Origin: DATILL01 sp035476575
Lineage (GTDB): Bacteria; Actinomycetota; Actinomycetes; Mycobacteriales; JACQDL01
Assembly: GCA_035476575.1 (NCBI GenBank)
Contig: DATILL010000044.1
Span: forward strand, 1-60,702
Direction: 5' to 3'
DNA: 60,702 bases
Shown piece after piece: positions 1 to 8,852 of this stretch. Position numbers and translations under genes: made by a program. The notes under the pieces were generated by a model. That model was given only the letters and a program-made list of their open reading frames with translations, made no database searches and was not told where the DNA came from. Every line of letters starts with the position of its first letter. The first letter of the stretch is position 1.

Positions 1-2
1 GG

Positions 3-632
3 CACATTTGGCATAACGCTTATGGCGACGCCGAGTCGGGGCTTTCGCACCGTTTAATGCTCGTGCAGGAATGCGTTCGACGCACGCTGGACGAGTTTTC
101 TCCCGGCCCAATCCGTGTTGTTAGCATATGCGCTGGGCAGGGCCATGATCTACTGGGCGTGCTGACTCAGCATTCGCGTCGCACGGATGTAGCGGCGTTG
201 TTGGTCGAGATTGACTCGCGCAACGTTGCCCTTGCCCGTCGTGCTGCCACAAAGGCGGGACTGACGAACGTGGATGTACGTGAGGGGGATGCAGCACTAA
301 CTGATCAGTATGCGCACATGGCTCCCGTCGACCTGGTTTTGATGTGTGGTGTCTTTGGAAACATCAGTCCTGACGACATACAGCGAACTGTCATACACTG
401 CGCACAACTGTGTAAGCCTGGCGGCGTGTTGGTGTGGACTCGGAACCGCCGCCAGCCAGATCTAGTGCCACGCATATGTAATTGGTTACGGGAACAAGAA
501 TTTGAGCAGCTCTGGTTGTCTGATAAAGGTAAAGAATACTGTGTCGGTTCCCATCGTTATCTAGGGCCTCCGCAACAACTTCAGACAGGCGTGAGGCTGT
601 TCACTTTCCTACCTGACAAAGTACCAAAGTAG
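3..632 (+). CDS. SAM-dependent methyltransferase, 5' end outside window
   Basis: The reading frame is open to the left edge, so the start lies upstream; an ATG at 57 is internal by appearance because the residues before it (WHNAYGDAESGLSHRL) resemble the usual lead-in of small class I methyltransferases. Visible motifs are a glycine-rich SAM loop (VVSICAGQGHD), an acidic strand end (LLVEIDS) and a motif IV region (VDLVLMCGVFGN). It should transfer a methyl group from S-adenosylmethionine; the acceptor cannot be inferred. The next 160 bases hold nothing I recognise before a transposase fragment. Confidence 0.8.
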   Translation, partial: HIWHNAYGDAESGLSHRLMLVQECVRRTLDEFSPGPIRVVSICAGQGHDLLGVLTQHSRRTDVAALLVEIDSRNVALARRAATKAGLTNVDVREGDAALTDQYAHMAPVDLVLMCGVFGNISPDDIQRTVIHCAQLCKPGGVLVWTRNRRQPDLVPRICNWLREQEFEQLWLSDKGKEYCVGSHRYLGPPQQLQTGVRLFTFLPDKVPK

Positions 633-798
633 GGCATTGGCACTTAGATTAGGCACTAAAGATGCCTCAACTAACGGACCGAATGAACTTGCTAGGCAAT
701 CAGTAAATCCGAGGGTATGTAACAACCTCGAAGTTCGACTCGGATCAGAACCTCGCCAGGCTCGGTAGCAATCGCGTCTTCCTGCTCAAGTTTCGCTG

Positions 799-1362
799 TT
801 ATGCCGCTGGGTCTTCCCAGGCCAGGCGGATGGTCTGGATTTCTTCGAGGGACGGGTGCTTGGGCCGAGCGGGCCGAAGTCTGGTGGCGATAAGGACGCG
901 GCGGAGCTTGGCGAGCATGTCGGCGGTGGAGGGGGTGGTCTTGGCTCGGTGCCAGGGCCGGCGGGTGCGGTGCTCGGTGACGTCGGCGGGCTGGTGGCCG
1001 GTGGTGGCGTGCCAGCAGATGGCCAGGGTCAGGCAGGCCAGGCCGGACGGGACGGTCCGTTCGACCGCCCGGGGCTTGCGGTTGTGGGCCGGGCCGAGGC
1101 CGAGCAGCTGTTTGGCGTCCTGGATGGTCACCTCGGCTGCCCATCGTCAGGCGTACCGCTCCACGATCTGGCCTGTGGTGGCGTGCAGGTCGGTGGTGAC
1201 CAGCGCAAGGTCATAGCCGCGGCTGGTCTCGGGCTCGCGTAGGAGGACCACGGTGACCGGCCGCGGGCCGAACACCGAGCACCACAGGCAGGTGGTCGTG
1301 GCGATGTGCACCGTGCGGTCGGTTCGGTAGCGCGATACGGCGACGCACCGGCCGAACACCAG
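799..1362 (-). pseudogene. 3' remnant of a DDE transposase (IS4/IS701-like)
   Basis: Reading the minus strand, one frame gives a transposase C-terminal half (PVTVVLLREPETSRGYDLALV, then RWAAEVTIQDAKQLLGLG and a basic tail ending in LAWEDPAA). The frame is cut by one in-frame TGA at 1147-1149, between ERYA and RWAAEV, the position of the catalytic-Glu helix. The 5' part is missing: upstream of about 1362 the translation loses resemblance. This is a dead, truncated element distinct from the IS at 3307-7212. I could not find its terminal repeats. Confidence 0.6.
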
Positions 1363-1528
1363 CGCCCACCGCATAACACCCCAGGCGCCACCCGATAACC
1401 GCCGCCCAGCCCACCACGGTTGGCACCCACCGGCCAGGCGGGTGCCGCCATCAACGACAGCAGAGGAACACAAAGACCGCCCGGCGTGCGGAACGAGCGC
1501 GTGATGAGCGGACTTGGTGCGACCCGGC

Positions 1529-2002
1529 TCAATGGCCAGCGCCCGCGACGTCCAGGCGCATCCGCAGCGCGGGGCCGAAGCGGGTCTGCGCCACAGCGTC
1601 GGGTATGAATCCCACCGAGGTGTAGAAGGCCATCGCGTGCGGGTTCGCTGTGACCTGCACGCTGCCAGCGCCCCAGACACGCGCCAGGCTGAGCAAGTCC
1701 TCGACCAGCCGGCGGGCTACCCCCTGCCGCATTCGCCGCGGCTCGACGAACAGGTCGACCAGCTCCACCACGCCGTCGATCAGCAGGGTGGTCGCAAACC
1801 CGGCAACTGCGCCGTCGTCCCCGACCGCGACTCGCGTCCGTCCGTCGGCGAGCGAGTCACCGGACCACAGCAACACCTCCGGGTTGGCCAGCAACGCGGC
1901 CCGGTCGCCGACGTTGGACAGCGACGCGCGGCGGAATACCTCCTGCACGGCGTCAAGGTCACCGGGCACCGCCACACGGATCGTCACCGACGTCACCACC
2001 AC
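1529..2002 (-). CDS. GNAT family N-acetyltransferase
   Basis: A 157-residue protein with the GNAT layout: N-terminal strand and helix (TIRVAVPGDLDAVQEVFRRA), a beta4 strand ending in VELVDLFVEP, the acetyl-CoA loop RRMRQGVARRLVED (R-x-x-G-x-A form) and the C-terminal AMAFYTSVGF motif. It would acetylate an amine with acetyl-CoA; the substrate is unknown. It lies between a transposase remnant and a truncated gene, so it may itself be an isolated survivor, but the frame is complete. Start taken at 2002. Confidence 0.8.
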   Translation of the reverse strand: MVVTSVTIRVAVPGDLDAVQEVFRRASLSNVGDRAALLANPEVLLWSGDSLADGRTRVAVGDDGAVAGFATTLLIDGVVELVDLFVEPRRMRQGVARRLVEDLLSLARVWGAGSVQVTANPHAMAFYTSVGFIPDAVAQTRFGPALRMRLDVAGAGH

Positions 2003-2356
2003 ACCCTAAGCCCCGCCACTGGCTGATCGGCGCGTCGGCCAGCCTCGACCAGACTCTGGCTCTCACCGGCTGGCCGGCTTGGTACCCACATCAGCCATAC
2101 ATACCCAGCGCCAGCGCCGTGTGTTCCATGCCGGCCGAGCAGCAGGTCCCGCAGCACGTTGGCGCCGACTGCGCGCCCCAGGCCTCCTCGCGTTCCTACT
2201 TCTTCGGACCGGCAGCGGCAGGTTCGGAGTCGTTGGCCAGGTTCTGCGGCTGCCGACCCGGCCGGCGGCGACCAGGTGCTGCTCGACCTCGGTCAGCTCC
2301 GCATGTTCCGGCTCTCCGGTCACACCGGTCAGGACGGCCGACCGAGTCCGAACCTG
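2003..2356. other. Gap with no recognisable gene
   Basis: About 350 bases upstream of the acetyltransferase. The minus strand can be read as a short open frame (TGEPEHAELTEVEQHLVAAG) that looks protein-like for about 20 residues and then degrades into arginine/proline-rich sequence. I take this as decayed DNA; no start, motif or RNA is evident. Confidence 0.4.
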
Positions 2357-2614
2357 TCAGCCGTGTCCAAAGAGGTGGGCAAGAAACACCGCGATAAAAG
2401 CACCACTAGACCCAGCGCCATCCGCGTTGACGACGATGATCGGCGCGTCGATCGCGACCAGGCAGTCACTGCCGGTCCACGGCCGAAGCAAGCCTAGGAT
2501 CTCCTCGTCGGAATGGACCCGGGTCAGATAACGCAGCCGCCCATGCTCATCTAGCACCGCCAGCCCGGTCGTATTCTTCGGGCCCACGCCAGGGTCGATA
2601 CCTACGTCGTGCAT
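2357..2614 (-). pseudogene. DUF429-like (RNase H-fold) protein, truncated
   Basis: The start MHDVGIDPG (ATG at 2614, with an AAGGG motif upstream) and the following AVLDEHGRLRYL and VAIDAPIIVVNADG match the N-terminal part of DUF429-type predicted nucleases, where the first Asp and the IDAP Asp sit at the active site. After NADG the usual C-terminal two thirds is absent and the frame ends within 20 residues. The protein is about 85 residues against more than 200 expected, so it is probably inactive. Confidence 0.5.
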
Positions 2615-2864
2615 TGCATACCCTTCCCCGGCGCGATCCACGAGCCGAGCATCGTAAAGCTCACAGTGGGTCAGCAGTTAGGAAACGCCGATCCCCTTGC
2701 GGCCAACCCTCGTCAGCTGACGGCACCATGGCTGCAAGGCTAGGACTTCCCAGCGACCAGGGGCCGCGTGCTCACGCTGGCTCGCCGTCTCGGCCGAGGC
2801 GCTGGTCTTGGACTCGATCACCGAGAGACCGGCCCGGGTCAGGTAACCGGATATGCTGCCGATC

Positions 2865-3147
2865 ATGGGCATGCTCACGAACAAGCCGACTGTGGTGTAC
2901 CTGGTCGAGGACCACACGAACCCGGAACCGAAGTCGTACACCGGCGTACTGGGCACACGTGTACCTGAGCCTGGACAAGGCCAAGGCTGAGGTCGAGGAC
3001 TTCGCCGAGCGCGGCGGCCACGGCGGGACGCGCTGGGAAGAACACTCGCCGGTGTCCTATGCCTACCCGGCCGCTGGCATGCGAGCGAAGGAACTGTACA
3101 GGGTGGTTCCGCTGCAAGTGCGGCCAGATGATCAGCCTGAGCCCTGA
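2865..3147 (+). pseudogene. Small unknown protein with one frameshift
   Basis: Starting at ATG 2865 (or 2871) the frame reads GMLTNKPTVVYLVEDHTNPE and ends near SYTGV. One frame over, without a gap in sense, it continues YWAHVYLSLDKAKAEVEDFA and ends PLQVRPDDQPEP at the TGA closing at 3147. The two halves join near 2948 and would give about 93 residues. I do not recognise the family. The charged middle and single domain size resemble small proteins carried on plasmids and phages, which is only an impression. Confidence 0.45.
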
Positions 3148-3302
3148 TGGCGGGGCCGACGATGCCCTGAGTCGCGGACGACTAGGACCGTTGACAGCCA
3201 TGATGCAGCGCAGGCCGGGTTCGGCGACCGGTACCGGCCGGCACATCCGCGGCACTCGCGGTATATGCGCGCCGGAGGGCGCCTCGGGGGATTACTGCGG
3301 AC

Positions 3303-3306
3303 CTAG
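3303..3306. repeat. Target-site duplication CTAG, left copy
   Basis: CTAG directly abuts the left terminal repeat of the IS and is repeated immediately outside the right terminal repeat at 7213-7216. A 4-bp duplication of a YTAR-type target is what I recall for IS701-family elements. The left copy also supplies the stop codon of the frame that runs out of the group II intron. Confidence 0.75.
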
Positions 3307-5582
3307 TACGGCAGCCGCACTTTGGTATGTGACGTCATGTTGTGCTGTCTTGTTGGCGTAGGCGGGTGCGGTGGTGGAACCATCTGGCGCGGGCTTGGTG
3401 GCGGCGTCGCCACCAGGTCCAGTGCAGGTGGTGGGCTGCGTCTTGCGCTCGGCGGATGAGCAGGTTGGACAGGCGTCTGGTCTCGGCGACGGTCAGCGGG
3501 ACCAGGCCGGGGTCTTCGGGTGGTAGCTGGTCGCCTCGGGTGGGCAGGGTGGGGGCTGGGGTGCGGGTTCTGGCCTGGGCTGCGGTGATGGCGCAGACGG
3601 CGAGCGCGGCGATGGTCAGTAGCAGATGCCGGGTCAGGGCGGTGTAGGGCCGGACCTGGGGTGTGGTCGAGCCCGAGGTGGTCCTTGCCGAGCTCGGTAG
3701 GGTGGGCCGCGCGGCGAGGTGTCTGGAGTGCAGGTCCTTTTCCACGCGGCCTCCCTCCGAACCGGACATGCCCGCTTTCCGAGCATCCGGCTCTCTGGTG
3801 ATCATGCCGTGAGTGTGGTGGCCGGGTTCGCTCGTGGATGCGGTCGTGGCAGTCGGCGCAGACTACAAGGGTCTTCCTGCGCCGTCTGGCCATGGCCTTG
3901 GCCCACGGGGTTGTGCCCGAGACGCTGAGCTCGGCGAGTTTACGGACGTGGTGGGTTTGTACTTGACCGGTTTGCTCGCAGAGTTCGCACCTGCCTGCTG
4001 TGAGCCTGCCGATCAGCTCGCTGCTGGGGTAGGTGATGCGCCCTGGGGGGCGGTCGTTGATGACTGCTGCTTTCTGCCGTTTGAGTGGGATGCCACCGAA
4101 CCGTGCGACCAGTGGTTTGCTGTCCTGTCCGCGGTTGACCACGACTTCGAAGCATGTCCGCGGCCCGTGCGGCGTCGCGATCTTCGCCTTGTGTTTGGCT
4201 GCGATCTTCGTCGCCGTGGAGCGGTGCTTTGACGCCAGGGTCTTCAGCATCGAGGTCAGCATGATCCAGCGGAGCCGGTGCAGTCGTCGGACGTCACCGG
4301 CGAGCAGGTAGTACTGGACGATGCCCCGGTATTCGGCCCCGTAGATCTTGACGATGTCGTAGTCGCCGTAGTTGATCACCTGGGACCGGCGCGCGGGTTT
4401 GCCGTGCTTCAGGTAAGGGGCGCTCTTGGCCTTGATCACCTGTTCCGGCACGTGCAGGCTGACCGCGCCGTTCACGGCACGTTGGCCGCGGGCGGTGCGT
4501 TGCCTGTCGTCGTGCTGAACGCTGATCTCGTAGCCGAGGAATCTCGCCCGGTCTGAGCGGGCATGGGTGATCAGCGTCTTGTCCTGGGACAGTTCCAGCT
4601 TGAGGTCTTCGCGTAGGAACTCCGCCAGGCGCTGTTTGATCTCCTCGGCTTCGGCCTTCGGTCCGGTGAACCCGAGCAGGTGGTCATCGCCGTAACGCAC
4701 GTACCGCAGCCGCCGGAAGCCGGGATCGTCAGGATCCACGCTCGGCAGGGTCCGCATCCGATCGCGGACCTTCCGGGCTTCGGCGCGGTCTCCGGCCCTG
4801 CAGGCTCGCGCGAGGGCGTTGGCCTGCTTGAGGTAGGCAGGGTTGCGTGACCTGCGTTCCCCTCGGGTGTATTCCGGGATGAGAACCGTCTCGACGTAAA
4901 CGTCCAACCGGTGCAGGTAGATGTTCGACAGGACCGGCGACGTGCAACCGCCCTGCGGCGCACCGCTGAGCGTCGCGTGCCAGACCCAGCTCTCCAAGTA
5001 TCCAGCTTGCAGCATGTTACGCAGCAGCCCCAGGAACCGGTTGTCGTGGATCTTCTCCGCCAGTATCGAGAGCATGAGGTACTGGTCAAGACTCTCGAAA
5101 CAGTCGGCGATGTCCCCTTCGATGAACCAGGTCGTCCCGGTCCAGGTGTTAGCCACTTCCCGCAGCGCGGTGTGACATCCCCGGCCGGGACGGAACCCGT
5201 GGGACCGGTCGGAGAACGTCGGCTCGTAGTACGCCTCCAACAGCAGGCGCACCACCTCCCCGACGAGCTTGTCCGACCAACTCGGCAGGCCAAGCGGGCG
5301 TAGCTTTCCGTTCTTCTTCGGGATGTAGACCCGCCGGGCGGGGCCGAACCGGTAGCGCTCGTGACGCATCGCATCGATGATGCGCCCGATCCGGCCCAAC
5401 GACATGCCGTCCACGGTCTCCTGTGTGACCCCCGGCGTCATCGCTCCCTTGTTGGAGTAGATACGCCCGTAGGCCAGCAGATACAACTGCGGGTTGAACA
5501 ACTGCCGATACAGCTCGTCGCACGGCAGACCACGTCTGCCTCGTTCACGGAGGACACCCAGCACCGCTTCGGCGTTCTGCAT
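3303..5582 (-). CDS. ltrA: Group II intron reverse transcriptase/maturase with HNH domain
   Basis: Start chosen at ATG 5582 because GGGAGG lies about 9 bases upstream; in-frame codons before it belong to intron RNA domains. Blocks in order: RT0-like start, VYIPKKNGKLRPLGLPSW, SHGFRPGRGCHTAL, GDIADCFESLD, GAPQGGCTSPVLSNIYLHRL, the catalytic RYGDDHLLGF, a thumb/maturase region (ARFLGYEISVQ) and a C-terminal HNH zinc finger (CELCEQTGQVQTHHVRKL...CADCHDRIH). It should drive splicing and retrohoming. About 596 codons lie before domain V. No stop precedes domain V, so the frame continues through domains V and VI into the 3' exon and stops in the flanking CTAG; the added tail is probably meaningless. 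Confidence 0.85.
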   Translation of the reverse strand: MQNAEAVLGVLRERGRRGLPCDELYRQLFNPQLYLLAYGRIYSNKGAMTPGVTQETVDGMSLGRIGRIIDAMRHERYRFGPARRVYIPKKNGKLRPLGLPSWSDKLVGEVVRLLLEAYYEPTFSDRSHGFRPGRGCHTALREVANTWTGTTWFIEGDIADCFESLDQYLMLSILAEKIHDNRFLGLLRNMLQAGYLESWVWHATLSGAPQGGCTSPVLSNIYLHRLDVYVETVLIPEYTRGERRSRNPAYLKQANALARACRAGDRAEARKVRDRMRTLPSVDPDDPGFRRLRYVRYGDDHLLGFTGPKAEAEEIKQRLAEFLREDLKLELSQDKTLITHARSDRARFLGYEISVQHDDRQRTARGQRAVNGAVSLHVPEQVIKAKSAPYLKHGKPARRSQVINYGDYDIVKIYGAEYRGIVQYYLLAGDVRRLHRLRWIMLTSMLKTLASKHRSTATKIAAKHKAKIATPHGPRTCFEVVVNRGQDSKPLVARFGGIPLKRQKAAVINDRPPGRITYPSSELIGRLTAGRCELCEQTGQVQTHHVRKLAELSVSGTTPWAKAMARRRRKTLVVCADCHDRIHERTRPPHSRHDHQRAGCSESGHVRFGGRPRGKGPALQTPRRAAHPTELGKDHLGLDHTPGPALHRPDPASATDHRRARRLRHHRSPGQNPHPSPHPAHPRRPATTRRPRPGPADRRRDQTPVQPAHPPSARRSPPPALDLVATPPPSPRQMVPPPHPPTPTRQHNMTSHTKVRLPY
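3307..3323. repeat. IS left terminal inverted repeat
   Basis: TACGGCAGCCGCACTTT pairs with the reverse complement of 7196-7212, with one mismatch at the outermost base. It lies downstream of the transposase stop at 3335. Confidence 0.8.
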
Positions 5583-6113
5583 TTCGCATACCTCCCGGTC
5601 CTCGATATCCCGATCACCTGGCCCCCTTCGCCCTGCAGACGGCTTTCCCGTCTCCCTTGGTGGGACGTGACTCCCACGACTACTACGAGGCCTCCGGCGC
5701 CATAGAGCTCGCGCCCCGTAGGCGATCCCACGTTCGTCCCTGCCGTACATAACAGCGTGACGTAGGCGGCTCACTCATCTCCTTCAATACCCTCGCTGGG
5801 CATCGCCCCGTGTCCCGGAGGTTGCCCCGGCTAAGCTTCATCACCGGAGCAGGACACGGGCACCGGTTCCAGGCGCCGTTCCGGAGGATGCGAAGTTCCA
5901 TCACTGGAGATTGAGCTTCAAGCAACCCAGCTTTCGCCATATCACGCGGGTCCCCCAACACGCCACCCCAGACGCCTGGACCTGGCCGTTGGTTTCCTGG
6001 CATGCTCTTGTCCCCTTAACCTTTCGGCGCCAGGTAAGCCATCAGACCCAGAAACCTCCCTCCGAGTTCCTCCCGGCTGCACCGGGGATACAGCAGCGCG
6101 CTTCGTGGCGCAC
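3697..6113 (-). mobile_element. Group II intron
   Basis: On the minus strand the intron starts with GTGCGCC at 6113 (GUGYG consensus) and ends in CTAC at 3697 (final AY). The boundaries come from joining the transposase exons in frame. It has about 530 bases of 5' sequence for domains I-III, an encoded reverse transcriptase, and domains V and VI just before the 3' end. Insertion lies directly downstream of the codons for the transposase catalytic Glu. It is transcribed in the same direction as its host gene, so splicing could in principle restore the exon junction, though not the frameshifts. Confidence 0.85.
3759..3793 (-). ncRNA. Group II intron domain V
   Basis: The minus strand shows the catalytic hairpin: GAGCCGGATG, then CTCGGAAAGCGGGCATG including the GAAA tetraloop, closing with TCCGGTTC. 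Length is 35 nt, close to the usual 34. A likely domain VI follows immediately (GGAGG-GCCGCG and GCGCGGCCC arms) before the 3' splice site at 3697. Confidence 0.85.
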
Positions 6114-7195
6114 AACGTTTCCTCCACGGGCCAGCGCAGGCAGGCGACCCGTACCAGGCTTATGAGGGTGACGGTGCGTCCGGGTGGGACGAAGCAGTAG
6201 TGGTAGGCGAACTCGCCGGTGGCCAGGTGCCGGCGGATGAGCAGGTGGTGGTGGGGGCTGGTGGTGGCCAGCCACGCCCAGGCGTAGGCGCGTTCGCCCT
6301 TCGACCCGGCCACCGAGCACCTCTGCCAGGACCGGGCTGAGCCGGTGAACCGCCGCACCAGGGCATCGGCGCGGCCCCGCGTGCCCGGTGCCAGCTCGAG
6401 GTGGAAGGCGCACCCGACCCGCAGCACGTACCCGACCTTGTTCTCCTCGCAGAAGGTGCGCAGCGCGGCGGAGCGTCCGTAGACCTCGTCTCCGGCGCAC
6501 CACGACGGGATCGTCTGGTCGGTGACCATGTCGGTGCCGATGTCGATGGCCAGCTCCGGCCTGGTCCGGAAGGACACCTCGTCGCCGATGCCCAGCGCTG
6601 CCCGGCGGTCGGCATCGTCGAGCTGGCCGGCCGGAACCCAGACGCGGGCACCGACCAGCGCGTGAGCGACCGGCGTGGCGTAGCAGCAGCACACCGTGTT
6701 CACGCCGTTGGCGACCCGCCCCGCGCATCCCATGTACTCCCCGCTGCACCCCGGCCGTCGCGACGCCCTGCTTGGGTTGCCCGGACTCATCCAGCGCCGC
6801 CACCACCAGCTCCTGCCCGGCCAGGTGCCCGACCACCCAGGACCGCACCATCCCCATCGCCCGGCCGGTGTCCCAGACCGCGTGGTTGAGCAGCCGCTGG
6901 GTCCGGTCCGGGGTGAGGTCCCCGACGTGCCCGGCGATGGCCCACCCCGTTCTTACGCGGCAGGTCGCTCATCAACGCCGCCACGTGCTTGCCCGCCTGC
7001 TCAAACAGCTCCACCCGGCCGAAGCACGGCGCCAGCCGGCCGTGCAGCTCGGCCAGCATCGACACGGCACGTTCACCCTCTGCCATGGCAGCCGCGGCCG
7101 CCTCACAGGTCTCTTGCGTCACAACCTGATGATCTTGAGGCGGCCGCCCACCTTGGTCACCAGGGTCCCGACAGCCCCCACCGACAAGATCAACT

Positions 7196-7212
7196 AAAGT
7201 GCGGCTGCCGTG
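7196..7212. repeat. IS right terminal inverted repeat
   Basis: AAAGTGCGGCTGCCGTG is the reverse complement of the left end at 3307-3323 apart from the outermost base. It lies about 75 bases upstream of the transposase start at 7122. Confidence 0.8.
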
Positions 7213-7216
7213 CTAG
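7213..7216. repeat. Target-site duplication CTAG, right copy
   Basis: This copy abuts the right terminal repeat and matches 3303-3306. Confidence 0.75.
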
Positions 7217-7370
7217 GCCGCCGGAAGCTCATATGGGAATCGCATCGGTCCGATGTATGGGGTTGCGGTATGACACCGGGCTAACATGCCGGAAAGGCGG
7301 GGAGGGGAAGGTTGGGAGGGGAACTGGCGGACAACGCGCGGCTCGCGGCGCTGGTCGAGCAGGCCGGGGT

Positions 7371-8711
7371 GTGTCGCACACCGCGCTAGCCAGGCGGGTC
7401 AGTGACGGCTGCGCCCGGCGTGGTGTGCCCCGCTCGTACTCGGCGACCTCGGTGGACGGGTGGCTGCGCGGGCGGACCCCGCAGGAGCCGGCGCCCGCGG
7501 TGATCGCGGAAATCCTCAGCGGCCGGCTGACCCGGCCGGTCGGAGTGCTGGAGCTCGGCTTCGCGGTGACGCCGCTGCCGGAGCATCTTGGCCTGGACTA
7601 CCCCGCGTGCGTGCGCGCTACCGTGGACACGCTGGTCGAGATGTGGGAGGCCGACATGCTGCGCCGTGACTTCCTCGCCGGCGCCGGCGCGCTGGCCGGG
7701 GCGTTCTCCGCCCCCGTCCGGGACTGGCTGGTCGCCGGCCAGCACGAAAACGCCGCCTTCTCCGGCACAACACGGCGCGTCGGCGCTGCGGACGTCGATG
7801 TGCTGTGGTCGATGTGCCGCACCTTCCAGGAGGCGGACCAGCGGCTTGGCGGCGGGCACGCCCGCACCACCCTCATGACCTACGCCCACGACCATGTCCG
7901 CCCACTCCTGCACACCAGCTACGACGACCAAGTCGGCCGCGACCTGTTCCGCGCCACTGCCTGGTTGGTTGAGATCGGCGCGTTCATGGCCTTCGACAGT
8001 GGACGATTCGGCTTGGCCCAGCGGTACTACATCCAGGCACTCCGGCTCGCCCAGGCAGCCGACGACCAAGTCCTCGGCTCCTACATCCTGGACAGCATGT
8101 CGATCATGGACCACTACCTCGGCGACGGCCGAGAGGCACTGGCCCAGGCAAGAGCCGGCCAGCACTCGGCCATGTCCGGGCCTCACAAGTCGCACACCGG
8201 CCAGGTGAACTGCGTCCTGCAGGAGGCGAGGGCACACGCCCAGCTCGGCGACCGAGCCGCAGCCGAGCGGGCACTGGCCAAGGCCGAGGCCGCCCTCGAT
8301 CGGATCTCCTCGGACGACGAGCCGTTCTGGATCAACTCAGGGATCAACGCCATCGGCCAGCGATTCCACACCGAGGCGGCCCTTTGCGCCGCCGACCTCA
8401 AACGTGGCACCGACGTCCAGCACCACGCCGCCCTCGCCTCGACGCCAGGCGACGGCAGAGAACGCCGCCGAATCCTCGTGCTCGCCGCCGTCGCCGAGTC
8501 CCACCTGACCGGCGGAAAAACCGACATCGACGTCATCGAGGCTGCTCGGGTAGCGGGCGAAGCACTCGAACTAGCCGCACGCATCGAAAGCGCCCGCGTC
8601 CTCAACGCCATCACCCGCATCCGCCACCAACTCACCACCCAACACCCAACCCACCCCGACACACAGGCATTCGAAGAACGCGCTCGCACCCTCCTCCCCG
8701 GCGCCGCCTAA
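7371..8711 (+). CDS. HTH regulator with TPR-like C-terminal domain
   Basis: An N-terminal helix-turn-helix (SHTALARRVSDGCARRGV... TSVDGWLRG) is followed by a linker (GVLELGFAVTPLPEHLGLD) and a long helical C-terminal domain of repeated A/L-rich pairs (residues about 120-445), the layout of actinobacterial XRE/TPR regulators. Start uncertain: GTG 7371 is in frame, but upstream bases from TTG 7312 read GGELADNARLAALVEQAGV in another frame, as if a GT dinucleotide had been inserted at 7370-7374. The natural protein probably began at 7312 and this copy may lack its first helices. It lies just upstream of the graspetide genes and may control them. Confidence 0.65.
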   Translation: MSHTALARRVSDGCARRGVPRSYSATSVDGWLRGRTPQEPAPAVIAEILSGRLTRPVGVLELGFAVTPLPEHLGLDYPACVRATVDTLVEMWEADMLRRDFLAGAGALAGAFSAPVRDWLVAGQHENAAFSGTTRRVGAADVDVLWSMCRTFQEADQRLGGGHARTTLMTYAHDHVRPLLHTSYDDQVGRDLFRATAWLVEIGAFMAFDSGRFGLAQRYYIQALRLAQAADDQVLGSYILDSMSIMDHYLGDGREALAQARAGQHSAMSGPHKSHTGQVNCVLQEARAHAQLGDRAAAERALAKAEAALDRISSDDEPFWINSGINAIGQRFHTEAALCAADLKRGTDVQHHAALASTPGDGRERRRILVLAAVAESHLTGGKTDIDVIEAARVAGEALELAARIESARVLNAITRIRHQLTTQHPTHPDTQAFEERARTLLPGAA

Positions 8712-8852
8712 CCCCCGTGATCGGCGCTGTGGGACCCACCGACATATCATTCCAACGAATTCACTCCATCGTGGCTGGGCGCGCCCAGCTCATGCCAGTC
8801 GCGGGCGGCTAGAGTCCTTGTTGGTCGTGACGAACCGAGTGGAGGTGTTCGC

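Larger units (their letters stand above)
3335..7122 (-). pseudogene. IS701-like transposase, intron-split and frameshifted
   Basis: The gene starts at ATG 7122 (MTQETCEAAAAAMAEGERA) and ends at 3335 (WFHHRTRLRQQDSTT). Conserved blocks are ELVVAALDESGQPKQGV (first catalytic Asp), LAIDIGTDMVTDQTIPSWC and AGDEVYG (second Asp region), and RWPVEE (catalytic Glu). It is broken in three places, each by one extra base in a run of four G or C: near 6945, near 6740 and near 3658. The exons join in frame across the intron as WPVEETF-ELGKDHLGLD, which fixes both splice sites. Confidence 0.85.
3307..7212 (-). mobile_element. IS701-like insertion sequence split by a group II intron
   Basis: The ends are inverted repeats (ACGGCAGCCGCACTTT read inward at both ends, outermost base differing), flanked by CTAG on both sides. 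Total length is 3906 bp; removing the 2417-bp intron leaves 1489 bp, a normal size for this family. One transposase gene runs leftward. It has three 1-base insertions besides the intron, so the element is not expected to move on its own. Confidence 0.85.

Noticed and set aside
692..1144. A minus-strand open frame overlapping the transposase remnant
   Set aside because: Its translation is Arg/Pro-rich and lies one frame from the readable transposase C-terminus.
2063..2323. Possible LuxR-type regulator fragment
   Set aside because: The segment LTEVEQHLVAAG resembles the start of a LuxR helix only superficially; no turn or recognition helix follows.
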